Shown: positions 50,556 to 59,014 of the stretch, piece after piece
Layout of the letters: the number at the start of each line of letters is the position of its first letter
Numbering within the stretch: the stretch's first letter is position 1
DNA from: an uncultured Pelagibacteraceae bacterium
Lineage (GTDB): Bacteria > Pseudomonadota > Alphaproteobacteria > Pelagibacterales > Pelagibacteraceae
Assembly: GCA_902539165.1 (NCBI GenBank)
Contig: CACBHY010000002.1
Span: forward strand, 1-64,000
Direction: 5' to 3'
DNA: 64,000 nt
Translations under genes and position numbers: made by a program
Notes under the pieces: generated by a model
Database searches by the model: none
The model's input: only the letters and a program-made list of their open reading frames with translations
What the model was told of the DNA's origin: nothing

Positions 50556-51521
50556 ATGAATTTTAAAATTGATAATTTGCAATATTGTAATTGGTCCAGA
50601 GAAATCTTTGAAGTTAACAGATCTGCAGGCCTTGATGCTGTACATGTCACAATAGTGTATCATGAAGATTATGATGAATTATTAATAGAAATACAAAAAT
50701 GGGACAAACTCTTTAAAGAAAATTCAGATTTAATTTTTCAAGGTAAGGACTATAAAGATATCGAAAAAGCTAATCAGCTTAAAAAAACTGCGATTTTTTT
50801 TGGTTTCCAAAATTGTTCTCCAATCGAAGATAATATTAATTTGGTTGAAAAAGTTCATGAATTAGGATGTAGATTTATGCAGCTGACTTATAATAATCAG
50901 TCATTGTTAGCAACAGGGTGTTATGAAAAAATAGATAGTGGTGTTACTAATTTTGGTCGGGAAGTAATTAAAGAAATGAATAAGGTTGGTGTAGTAGTTG
51001 ACATGTCTCACTCTGCAGAAAAAAGTACACTAGACTCAATCGAAATAAGTGAAAAACCAATTGCAATTACACACGCAAACCCTGCTTTCTGGCATCCTGC
51101 GAAACGAAATAAATCATCAGATCTACTAAAAGTATTAAGTGATAGTGGAGGTATTCTTGGTCTATCATTATATCCACATCATCTTAAGGATAATACTAAT
51201 TGCACTCTTGAAAGTTTTTGCGAAATGGTTGCAAGGACTGCTGAATTAATGAATATAAATCAAATTGGTATCGGCTCAGATTTGTGCTTAAACCAACCAG
51301 ATAGTATTGTCGAATGGATGAGAAATGGTACGTGGTCAAAAAGTAAAAATTATGGAGAGGGATCTAAGAATAAGCCTGGTTTCCCTAAGCAACCAAAATG
51401 GTTTGAAGATGCTAGAGGGTTCTCAAATATTGAAAAAGGTCTTAAACAAGTAGGTTTTTCTGATACTGAGACGCATGGAATACTTGGAAACAATTGGTAC
51501 AATTTTTATAAATCCATATAA
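50556..51521 (+). CDS. membrane dipeptidase (peptidase M19 family)
   Basis: GFQNCSPIEDNINLVEKVHELGCRFMQLTYNNQS; VVVDMSHSAEKSTLD; IGIGSDL; start revised from TTG 50535 to ATG 50556. Confidence 0.8.
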   Translation: MNFKIDNLQYCNWSREIFEVNRSAGLDAVHVTIVYHEDYDELLIEIQKWDKLFKENSDLIFQGKDYKDIEKANQLKKTAIFFGFQNCSPIEDNINLVEKVHELGCRFMQLTYNNQSLLATGCYEKIDSGVTNFGREVIKEMNKVGVVVDMSHSAEKSTLDSIEISEKPIAITHANPAFWHPAKRNKSSDLLKVLSDSGGILGLSLYPHHLKDNTNCTLESFCEMVARTAELMNINQIGIGSDLCLNQPDSIVEWMRNGTWSKSKNYGEGSKNKPGFPKQPKWFEDARGFSNIEKGLKQVGFSDTETHGILGNNWYNFYKSI

Positions 51522-51523
51522 TT

Positions 51524-53185
51524 ATGAAAATTGAATTAAGAGATCCTAACATTATTATGAAATTATCGCGATTGGGATCATTTCATCAATCTAAATTGTC
51601 TTTTTTAAGAAGTTTTCTTAATGAGTTTAAAGATTGGGAATATAAAAAAGATTTATTTAATTTAGATCAAAATGGGTTCGGGGAGGCAGTATATTCTTTT
51701 AAAAAAAATAAAAGAATTTATTCATTGGTTTGTTTTGCCAATGAAATAAGAGATGAAGAAAGATCCGATAGAGTAATTGCAACCAAGTGGGACGCTGCTT
51801 TTACATTACACGATGGTATACCTAGTAAAAAAGATATCGAAAGGTTAAAAAATGAAGTCCCTAAACAAGAGGTAGGCAGACTTTCATTTAAAGAACTTAC
51901 ATTATCGAGGGCAAATAAATCACTGAGAGTTTTCAATCATGTGGTTGAAAACCTAAGTAAGGGTAAACAACCAGATTTAGAATTATTGTCTAAAGTTGGA
52001 TATTTATACAGAACGACAGCAGTCTACGGTTCAGGAAAATTTGGACTCGCAGATCGTTTTAGAATTAAAGATAGAGAAGAGATCAATGGACCATTTAGAC
52101 TAGAAATGATGCTAGTTTATCTTGTTAGACAATTTACTTTTGATCAAGTTAATCATGTAGCTTACTACAAAAACCCGATGAAAGCAGTCAAACTGGATGA
52201 AAAAATTTGTAAAAATTTAGGGATAGGAAATTCAACTGGGCTAGGCATGGCACCATTTGTTGTCAATCATCCTACTTTATTAAATAATTGGATATTATGT
52301 AGAGAAAAAGCACTCAAAAAAATAAGAGAAATTAAGAATGTCGATAAAAGAGATAAAGATTTATTTATAGAGTGTGTAAAAAAGTCATTAACCAATGTAA
52401 CAAGTTGGAATACTGATAGTGAATATCAAAAGAAAAAAATTAGATCATTATTAAATGATTTAGAAAAATTTATAATATTTATTGATCGCAAATTTAGTTT
52501 TGAAGCAGAATATCCTTTCAATGAATTATATTTATGGCTGGAGAAAGAGTGTGGTGATGAATGTATTGAATATATAGTTTCAATAATGATGGAGCCATAT
52601 AACAGTATTACAGGCCCTTTGGTGAAATTAATGAGTTCAGATGAAGATAAGTATTTTAATATTCCTACTTATCGAACAGTCTTAGAATTAAGAGATATTA
52701 TTGAAAAGAATTATCAAAATATATTGAATATAAATTTTACTAAGAAAGAAAATAACCAAAATTTTTGGTTTATTTCTAAAAATAAAGAAGAACCAAGATT
52801 AGCAGATCGATTTGAAGAGCATGGATCTGAATTAGAACAACCTCTTGCAATAGCAAGGGACATAAAAAAACTTTATGAAAAATTATTAGTCACAAAAAAT
52901 AGTTTAAGCATTGCTAACTTTTTATCTGAAAATTCAAAATTTAGACATGTTGTGCGAAGAGCATTTATTGTCGAAAAATTTCCTTATTCAGAAATACAAG
53001 ATAATACTATAGGTAAAAATATTATGCCCATTGATATGTTGAGATTAAAACTATCTTTTTTTGGAGCACTTAAATTTGATCCACGATCTGATAAATGGTT
53101 AAGAATTTGTATGTTTCAGGGTGCCCCCTTGCCTCATGAGTTAAAAAATTATGATGAACAGTGGGTATATAAAACTAGTATTTAA
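51524..53185 (+). CDS. uncharacterized 553-aa protein
   Basis: Intact long ORF 2 nt after the dipeptidase; no family I recognise. Confidence 0.6.
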   Translation: MKIELRDPNIIMKLSRLGSFHQSKLSFLRSFLNEFKDWEYKKDLFNLDQNGFGEAVYSFKKNKRIYSLVCFANEIRDEERSDRVIATKWDAAFTLHDGIPSKKDIERLKNEVPKQEVGRLSFKELTLSRANKSLRVFNHVVENLSKGKQPDLELLSKVGYLYRTTAVYGSGKFGLADRFRIKDREEINGPFRLEMMLVYLVRQFTFDQVNHVAYYKNPMKAVKLDEKICKNLGIGNSTGLGMAPFVVNHPTLLNNWILCREKALKKIREIKNVDKRDKDLFIECVKKSLTNVTSWNTDSEYQKKKIRSLLNDLEKFIIFIDRKFSFEAEYPFNELYLWLEKECGDECIEYIVSIMMEPYNSITGPLVKLMSSDEDKYFNIPTYRTVLELRDIIEKNYQNILNINFTKKENNQNFWFISKNKEEPRLADRFEEHGSELEQPLAIARDIKKLYEKLLVTKNSLSIANFLSENSKFRHVVRRAFIVEKFPYSEIQDNTIGKNIMPIDMLRLKLSFFGALKFDPRSDKWLRICMFQGAPLPHELKNYDEQWVYKTSI

Positions 53186-53187
53186 AA

Positions 53188-53799
53188 ATGAAGTCTTTAA
53201 GTGAAATTGAAACAACAGTAAAAAGAGCCTCAAAGGCAGCAGGCTTTTCATGGGGAGTATCTGAAGAGATTGCTAAAGGAGTAAGATCATTAGAGTTTTT
53301 TAGTTTGCCAGGAATAAAACATTTAAATGGTTACTTTAAAGATAGAGAAAAAAAAAAATTTGATGAATTAAATATCTTTAGTGAAAATAACTTAGCAAAT
53401 AATAATTTTTTTTGTCCGATTTTATTGGGAGTTAGTTTTTTAGATCAAGTAAAATCATTAGAAAATTACCAAAAAATTAATTTTTCAAATGTCGCTTATC
53501 CAATTCTTTTTTTATCTTTTCTAACCAGATCTTCAGAAATTATAGGTCAAAAAATTCAAATACAAATTGATCAAAAAGAAATTTTATTGAATTTAAATGT
53601 TAATATTTATAGCAGCTATATTAATACAGAATTCCCAAAAGTAGCTCACAAACTTGAGGTTAAGTTTATCAAAAATGAGGATAATTTTTCTGAGGAAGAT
53701 TGGAAAAGTTTATATAAATTATCTGAAAACACCTTTGTAGAAGAAACCGAAAGCTTAAAAAAGGGAGCAGCAGGAGCAGGATTAACTGATAATGACTGA
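53188..53799 (+). CDS. DUF3726-like protein
   Basis: MKSLSEIETTVKRASKAAGFSWGVSEEIAKGVRSLEFFSLPG resembles the DUF3726 N-terminal pattern (recall only). Confidence 0.5.
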   Translation: MKSLSEIETTVKRASKAAGFSWGVSEEIAKGVRSLEFFSLPGIKHLNGYFKDREKKKFDELNIFSENNLANNNFFCPILLGVSFLDQVKSLENYQKINFSNVAYPILFLSFLTRSSEIIGQKIQIQIDQKEILLNLNVNIYSSYINTEFPKVAHKLEVKFIKNEDNFSEEDWKSLYKLSENTFVEETESLKKGAAGAGLTDND

Positions 53800-53959
53800 A
53801 GATTACAATAAGAAATTTAACAACCAAAAAAGTGCAGAATTAAACAATATTTGTGACGAATGCAGAGAAAAGGATGAGAGTGTTTCTCAAAATCTAATAC
53901 TAACAGGGTTTAAAATCTGCAAATCTTGTAGGATCTCAAAAACTATTTTTCCAATTTAA
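53792..53959 (+). CDS. 55-aa two-CxxC (zinc-ribbon-like) protein, not in ORF track
   Basis: MTEDYNKKFNNQKSAELNNICDECREKDESVSQNLILTGFKICKSCRISKTIFPI; CDEC and CKSC; 8-nt overlap with preceding CDS. Confidence 0.6.
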   Translation: MTEDYNKKFNNQKSAELNNICDECREKDESVSQNLILTGFKICKSCRISKTIFPI

Positions 53960-54501
53960 CTAATTTGACTTACTGGTAACATATTCATTCTACTCATTAC
54001 AAAAGATATAGATAAAAAAGCAATAATTAAAAAAGATAAAAGCACAATACCAAAAGATTTAAAATTAGATTTTAAATTTAATATGTGTTTAGTAGAAATT
54101 ATTAATCCTGCAAAAATCCAAAATTGGGTAAGAAAAATTATTGGCATCATCAAATCAGGCGTTACAGCGAAAAATCTTACTAATCCTGGAGCATGTGCAA
54201 ATCCAACAGCAGTTAAAACTTTTTTAAAAGAAACTTTTGTCTGTTTATCTGGAAAAAGTTTTACTCCAATTACATAAATAAATATTGCCCATATAAGCCA
54301 TGTAATAATTGCAGTAAGTCCTGACATCGCAAAAGCAGTCTTAATGATATTATTTGCAGCTACAGCACCAGCAATTCCATCTAAAATCATTATTATACCA
54401 GCAAAATAAATTGAGGCCTCACCAAAGTTCTTGTTGTCCGTATATAGAGACTTATCTAATTTTATTGATTTAAAGATGATATTTAAAAATTCCCCAAACA
54501 T
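53956..54501 (-). CDS. Yip1-domain-like integral membrane protein
   Basis: Multiple TM helices; AIFIYVIGVKLFPDKQTKVSFKKVLTAVGFAHAPGLVRFF. Confidence 0.7.
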   Translation of the reverse strand: MFGEFLNIIFKSIKLDKSLYTDNKNFGEASIYFAGIIMILDGIAGAVAANNIIKTAFAMSGLTAIITWLIWAIFIYVIGVKLFPDKQTKVSFKKVLTAVGFAHAPGLVRFFAVTPDLMMPIIFLTQFWIFAGLIISTKHILNLKSNFKSFGIVLLSFLIIAFLSISFVMSRMNMLPVSQIS

Positions 54502-54503
54502 TA

Positions 54504-54608
54504 TTATTTTTTTTTATTTTTTTGTGCTTTAAAAGAAACGATCAATGGAAATATTATTAAAGCAATCGCAATGATTATGCAAATAACGATTAAAAACCCA
54601 TTAGTCAT
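54504..54608 (-). CDS. 34-aa putative single-pass membrane microprotein (not in ORF track)
   Basis: MTNGFLIVICIIIAIALIIFPLIVSFKAQKNKKK; hydrophobic helix plus basic tail; TAATAATG junction with the Yip1-like ORF. Confidence 0.4.
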   Translation of the reverse strand: MTNGFLIVICIIIAIALIIFPLIVSFKAQKNKKK

Positions 54609-54617
54609 CGAATTTAT

Positions 54618-54636
54618 GGGGGAGAATTACCCCCCC
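54618..54636 (-). repeat. G/C stem-loop between the DmdA-like stop codon and the 34-aa ORF
   Basis: GGGGG-AGAATTA-CCCCC(CC) on the plus strand. Confidence 0.55.
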
Positions 54637-54644
54637 AAAAAATA

Positions 54645-56003
54645 TTAGCCTTCTACCACTTCTCGAGTATTTGCATTAAATGACTCTTTAAATGGAATAT
54701 CTACTACAACAGCATCCACAGGGGCTCCTGGTGTATCAGAATATTTTTCTGGTAAATGAACTTTATATTTTGTTCCAATTTTACCCTTTGGAAATCCATT
54801 TGCATTTAATGTTCCATCAAATGGTACATACCCCATAGCTATATTTTGTTTTTTCTCTGGGTGATACCAAGGTGATGTAATAAATCCTACAGGTTCACCT
54901 CCACTCTCAGGTGAAATTAACCAAAAGTCTGGAGCATAATCTTCAATTGGTTTTCCTCCAAACTCAAGTCCAACTAACTGAAGTTTGTATGGTTTATTTC
55001 CTGCCTGTAATTTAGCTTTCATTTTTTCTAAAGCTGCTTTACCCACATAATCTGCTTTCTTGTTCCATTCACCTTTCCCAGATAAAGAAACTTGATAACC
55101 CAAGTTACATTGAAAAGGATTATGTTGAGCATCCATATCTTGACCCCATGAAAGGATACCTGCTTGTATTCTTCGATGGTGAGCTGGAGCTATAACCATC
55201 AAGTTGTGTGCTTTTCCCTTTTCAAGAACTGCATTCCACATGTCATCAGCATACAAAGTGGAATTTCTTAGATAAATTTCATAACCTGCTTCTCCAGAGA
55301 AACCAGATTGAGAAATAACAACATCCCTTCCACCAACTTTAGCTTCAGCTAAACCATAAAAAGGCATGTTATCAAAGTCTACATGATCTCCACATAGATC
55401 TTTCATCAATGCTTTTGCCTTAGGTCCTTGGATTTGAACAGGGCTGACATCGATTTCATCAATTGTACAATTAAATCTTCCATCAGCATTAACACCTTGA
55501 AGATACATTCCAATATCAGAGTCTGATAAAGAAAACCAAAATTCATCCTCAGAAATTCTTAATAGAATTGGATCATTTAAAACTCCACCATAAGCATTAC
55601 ACAAAATTACATACCTTGCTCTCATTGGTGAAATTTTAGTTGCATCTCTTGTAATTACATAGTCTGTAAATTTTTCTGCATCGGGACCCTTTACTCTTAT
55701 TTGTCTTTCAACAGCAACGTTCCACATTGTTACATGGTTAACAATAGCATCATACTCCACCATTGCACCGCCATCTTCAGGTTTTACATAGCCTCTTGGA
55801 TGATAAATACGATTATATACAGTTGCTCTCCAACAACCAGCCTTCATTGATAAATGCCAATAAGGGGATTTTCTTACCCTTGTTGAAATTAGCATTTCAA
55901 CTTTAGTTGGCCCACTTTGTCTTAAATTGTATGGCACTTCTCTATCAGACTGATCAACAGAAGTAACATGTTTTAATTTAGTATAGTCAAATTCATTAGA
56001 CAT
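54645..56003 (-). CDS. GcvT/DmdA-LigM superfamily THF-dependent methyltransferase (demethylase), substrate unknown
   Basis: TVYNRIYHPRGYV...VNHVTMWNVAVERQIRVKGPDAEKFTDYVITRD...DPILLRISEDEFWFSLSDSDIGMYLQG parallels DmdA; ISQSGFSGEAGYEIYL GcvT motif; longer C-terminus than DmdA. Confidence 0.75.
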   Translation of the reverse strand: MSNEFDYTKLKHVTSVDQSDREVPYNLRQSGPTKVEMLISTRVRKSPYWHLSMKAGCWRATVYNRIYHPRGYVKPEDGGAMVEYDAIVNHVTMWNVAVERQIRVKGPDAEKFTDYVITRDATKISPMRARYVILCNAYGGVLNDPILLRISEDEFWFSLSDSDIGMYLQGVNADGRFNCTIDEIDVSPVQIQGPKAKALMKDLCGDHVDFDNMPFYGLAEAKVGGRDVVISQSGFSGEAGYEIYLRNSTLYADDMWNAVLEKGKAHNLMVIAPAHHRRIQAGILSWGQDMDAQHNPFQCNLGYQVSLSGKGEWNKKADYVGKAALEKMKAKLQAGNKPYKLQLVGLEFGGKPIEDYAPDFWLISPESGGEPVGFITSPWYHPEKKQNIAMGYVPFDGTLNANGFPKGKIGTKYKVHLPEKYSDTPGAPVDAVVVDIPFKESFNANTREVVEG

Positions 56004-56724
56004 AACTATTCTCCTTCAACCACTTGTTAGTTTCCTTCAAGCCGCCGAATGTATAAATGTGGAAGTTATCAGTGTGTGATTTAACTTTCCCAATTAAATC
56101 ATTAGGGTCTTTAGGTTTCAATAAATCTAACGCCTTAGTAAAATTAGATTTAAGAAAGTTTATGGAATTTTTTGCCCCAACAATATTAGCAAATTTAATT
56201 AAGCTAGTTATTTTTAATGGCCCAGTAATTCCCACATGCACTGGTACGCTTTGTTTAGAAATAAAATCTATAATAAGCTGAGGATCGAGCAACCATTGAG
56301 TTACAATATAATCAGCGTAAGGCTTTTTATCTATCATAGCTTTTTCTAATTCTGTATCGGATATATCAGGACTCCCCTCTGGATGTCCAGCTATTCCTAT
56401 TTTCATTTTTTCAAAATATCCGGTCTCTAAAAGTTGAAAAGAGCTATCAAATTTTCCAGCTGGTTCTCTTCCACCTCCAATAATTAAAGCCTGTTTAACT
56501 CCACCATCCTTACATCTGTCAACATAATCTTTAAGCTCTTTTTCGTCTTGCATAGATCGTGCTGGAAAATGTGGTACAGGATTAAATCCTTTTTTAACAA
56601 GCTCAATGGCTTTTGTTGCTGTCTCTTTATAATCACCCCCAGGCAACATAGTGATGTAAACATCACTTAAAGCTGGGACAGCATCAATCTCGGTTTTTGG
56701 ACCTATTTCTAATGAAAATTTCAT
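55996..56724 (-). CDS. methylenetetrahydrofolate reductase-like protein (short)
   Basis: FSLEIGPKTEID; YITMLPGGDYKETATKAIELVKKGFNPVPHFPARSM; GGGREPAGKFDSSFQLLE; VPVHVGITGPLK. Confidence 0.75.
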   Translation of the reverse strand: MKFSLEIGPKTEIDAVPALSDVYITMLPGGDYKETATKAIELVKKGFNPVPHFPARSMQDEKELKDYVDRCKDGGVKQALIIGGGREPAGKFDSSFQLLETGYFEKMKIGIAGHPEGSPDISDTELEKAMIDKKPYADYIVTQWLLDPQLIIDFISKQSVPVHVGITGPLKITSLIKFANIVGAKNSINFLKSNFTKALDLLKPKDPNDLIGKVKSHTDNFHIYTFGGLKETNKWLKENSYV

Positions 56725-56784
56725 TTTGTGGATCTTTATTGATTTTAAAATATGAGTCTAGAAAATTCGATTACTGTGGCAACT

Positions 56785-57672
56785 CTATTTCTTAAGCTGG
56801 CCCCGGTGCTTTTGAATTCTCTGACCATACTGTTGAGTCACTCTATCGAAGATGATTGCAAGTGCCACTATGGCCAATCCGTTCATCATACCTAAGGCAA
56901 GATATTGGTTTGAAATTGCCTGTAAAATAGGCACTCCTAGACCTCTTACACCAATCATCGATGCTATAACTACCATTGCTAAAGCCATCATAATTGTTTG
57001 GTTAATGCCTGCAAATATCGTAGGCAAAGAAAGAGGAATTTGAACAGACCTTAGTTTTTGCATTGGTGTAGCCCCAAAAGCCTCACTTGCCTCTAAAGTT
57101 TCTTTGTCAACTTCTCTTATCCCAAGATTGGTAAGCCTTACTATTGGTGGTAGGGCATAAATACATACAGCTAACAAACCTGGTACCTTACCAATTCCAA
57201 GAAGCATTATTATTGGGATTAAATAAACAAAGCTTGGAATAGTTTGCATCATGTCCAAAACGGGTAAAATTGTTTTCTCCGCTCTTGATGATTTTGACAT
57301 CAATACTCCAATTGGTATACCCACTACAATACAAACTAATGTTGAAACAGATATTATTGCAACTGTAGCCATACAATTTTTCCACATTCCAAAATATCCT
57401 ATTACAAGGAAGCAAGCTATAGTTCCAATTACAAGTTTAATACTTCTAGAACCAATCCATGCAAGTAAGGCAAAAACACCTATGACTATAGGCCATGGAC
57501 TACTCACTAATATTTTCTCTAACCAAATTAAAAAATATAAAAGAGGGTCAAAAAATCCTTCTATTGCATCGCCGTAGGCTCTCGAAAATTCTTTAAAACT
57601 AAAATCTATACTTTTTTTAAGCTCTCTTAAAGCCGTTCTATCCATTACAGGGATTTTGCTAAAGAATTCCAT
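56785..57672 (-). CDS. ABC transporter permease (ProW/OpuAB-like)
   Basis: WPIVIGVFALLAWIGSRS; EVDKETLEASEAFGATPMQKLRSVQIPLSLPTIFAGINQTIMMALAMVVIASMIG. Confidence 0.85.
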   Translation of the reverse strand: MEFFSKIPVMDRTALRELKKSIDFSFKEFSRAYGDAIEGFFDPLLYFLIWLEKILVSSPWPIVIGVFALLAWIGSRSIKLVIGTIACFLVIGYFGMWKNCMATVAIISVSTLVCIVVGIPIGVLMSKSSRAEKTILPVLDMMQTIPSFVYLIPIIMLLGIGKVPGLLAVCIYALPPIVRLTNLGIREVDKETLEASEAFGATPMQKLRSVQIPLSLPTIFAGINQTIMMALAMVVIASMIGVRGLGVPILQAISNQYLALGMMNGLAIVALAIIFDRVTQQYGQRIQKHRGQLKK

Positions 57673-57690
57673 AAATCTTTTTTATTTGAA

Positions 57691-57716
57691 TCGAACCCGT
57701 TTTACAACGGGTTCGA
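57691..57716 (-). repeat. perfect stem-loop between substrate-binding and permease genes
   Basis: TCGAACCCGTT-TTAC-AACGGGTTCGA, 11-bp stem, 4-nt loop. Confidence 0.85.
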
Positions 57717-57730
57717 TAATTTTATTTTAA

Positions 57731-58741
57731 TTAAAGTGCTTTTTTGATTTTTTTAGCAGCTGAGCTTGAAACCCACTTAGTCCACACATCTTCTTGTGTT
57801 TTTAAGAATTCAACAGCAGCATCTGCACCTTCAGCTTGGTTTTCACCCATCCAAACTAACATACCATTCATAACTGGTCCTGGATAAGTTCTTTTTTCAA
57901 GATACTTCATACCTTCGTCTCCAGCAGTCTTTTTGTACTTATCTGTTACAACTGAATACACTTCAGATTTTACCCATGAAGATTTTAAAGGATTAGCACA
58001 TTCTTGCTCTGGTTTTGATAAACAGTTGTCCCAGTTATCTTTACCAGCATACTCACCCATATCTACAGCTTGCATGTTGTACTTACCAATAATAGCAGTT
58101 GGCGACCAGTAATAACCAAACCAGTTTTCACCTCTTTCAGCAGCTTTTGCTATAGAACCATCTAATCCTGCAGCAGAACCTGTTTCTACTATCATCCATC
58201 CTTTTGCTTCCATTTCCCAAGCTCTAAAATGGTTTCTGTTACTTAATTCACAGTTCCATCCTGGAGGGCAAATATGAAATCCACCTTTTGAGGGATCTTC
58301 TGGATGTGGAAATAGATCAGGTCTTTTTAAAATTGCATCTGCAGTTGTTAATTCTGGATGCTTTTCTAAAGTAGCAGGTAGTACCCACCAACCTTCACCA
58401 AGTCCAGTGATTGGTGCTTTATTAATTGAATGAAGTTTACCCTCAGCAACAGCTGCTTCTAACTCAACTTTAGCAGCATTTGCCCAAAACTCTGGTGCAA
58501 TATCCGGCTCACCTTTTTCTTGCATTGAAGTAAACGTAGGCATTGTTGAACCAGGAACTAATTCAACAGAACATCCATAACCTTCTTCAAGGATAATTTT
58601 ATCCACTTCAGCCATGAAGTTTGCTGATGCCCAATTCATATTAGCAATTGTTAATTTTCCACAAGCTGCGTTAGCTACACTCCCAAAAGAAGTTAAACCA
58701 AACACTAGAGCAAGTGAAAGTAGTATTCTTTTAATTTTCAT
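57731..58741 (-). CDS. ABC transporter substrate-binding protein (ProX/OpuAC-like quaternary amine)
   Basis: Signal peptide MKIKRILLSLALVFGLTSFGSVANA; CGKLTIANMNWASANFMAEVDKIILEEGYGCSVELVPG. Confidence 0.85.
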   Translation of the reverse strand: MKIKRILLSLALVFGLTSFGSVANAACGKLTIANMNWASANFMAEVDKIILEEGYGCSVELVPGSTMPTFTSMQEKGEPDIAPEFWANAAKVELEAAVAEGKLHSINKAPITGLGEGWWVLPATLEKHPELTTADAILKRPDLFPHPEDPSKGGFHICPPGWNCELSNRNHFRAWEMEAKGWMIVETGSAAGLDGSIAKAAERGENWFGYYWSPTAIIGKYNMQAVDMGEYAGKDNWDNCLSKPEQECANPLKSSWVKSEVYSVVTDKYKKTAGDEGMKYLEKRTYPGPVMNGMLVWMGENQAEGADAAVEFLKTQEDVWTKWVSSSAAKKIKKAL

Positions 58742-58810
58742 TTATTTCTCCCAATGATTGTTAATTGAACTCATAAAAACATATTAAAAAGTCAATTGCA
58801 AATTACATTC

Positions 58811-58827
58811 AACTTCAGATTGAAGTT
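58811..58827. promoter_or_regulatory. 7-bp perfect dyad in the divergent promoter region; candidate operator
   Basis: AACTTCA-GAT-TGAAGTT in the 273-bp gap between proX-like and Rieske genes. Confidence 0.35.
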
Positions 58828-59014
58828 AAATTGTCTTTAAATGTAAATTTTTTAAATATAATGTTTCATTAATATGAAATTTTCATCAAATTTCTTTTTT
58901 AAAGAATTTGTATATTTATTAAATTGTAAGACAGTTTTTCAACAAATCATTATTAGAGAATCGTAATTATCTAACCTTAATATTTAATTTTTAATTAAAT
59001 AACAAAGGAGGTAA

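Noticed and set aside
57691-57716. GTTCGA motif resembling a tRNA T-arm
   Set aside because: The motif is part of a self-complementary 11-bp hairpin between two CDSs; no acceptor, D or anticodon arms around it.
58742-59014. SAM-II/SAM-V or glycine riboswitch upstream of the Rieske-bhmT operon
   Set aside because: Tempting because such riboswitches occur in SAR11 relatives, but I could not identify a convincing core by eye; needs a covariance-model search.
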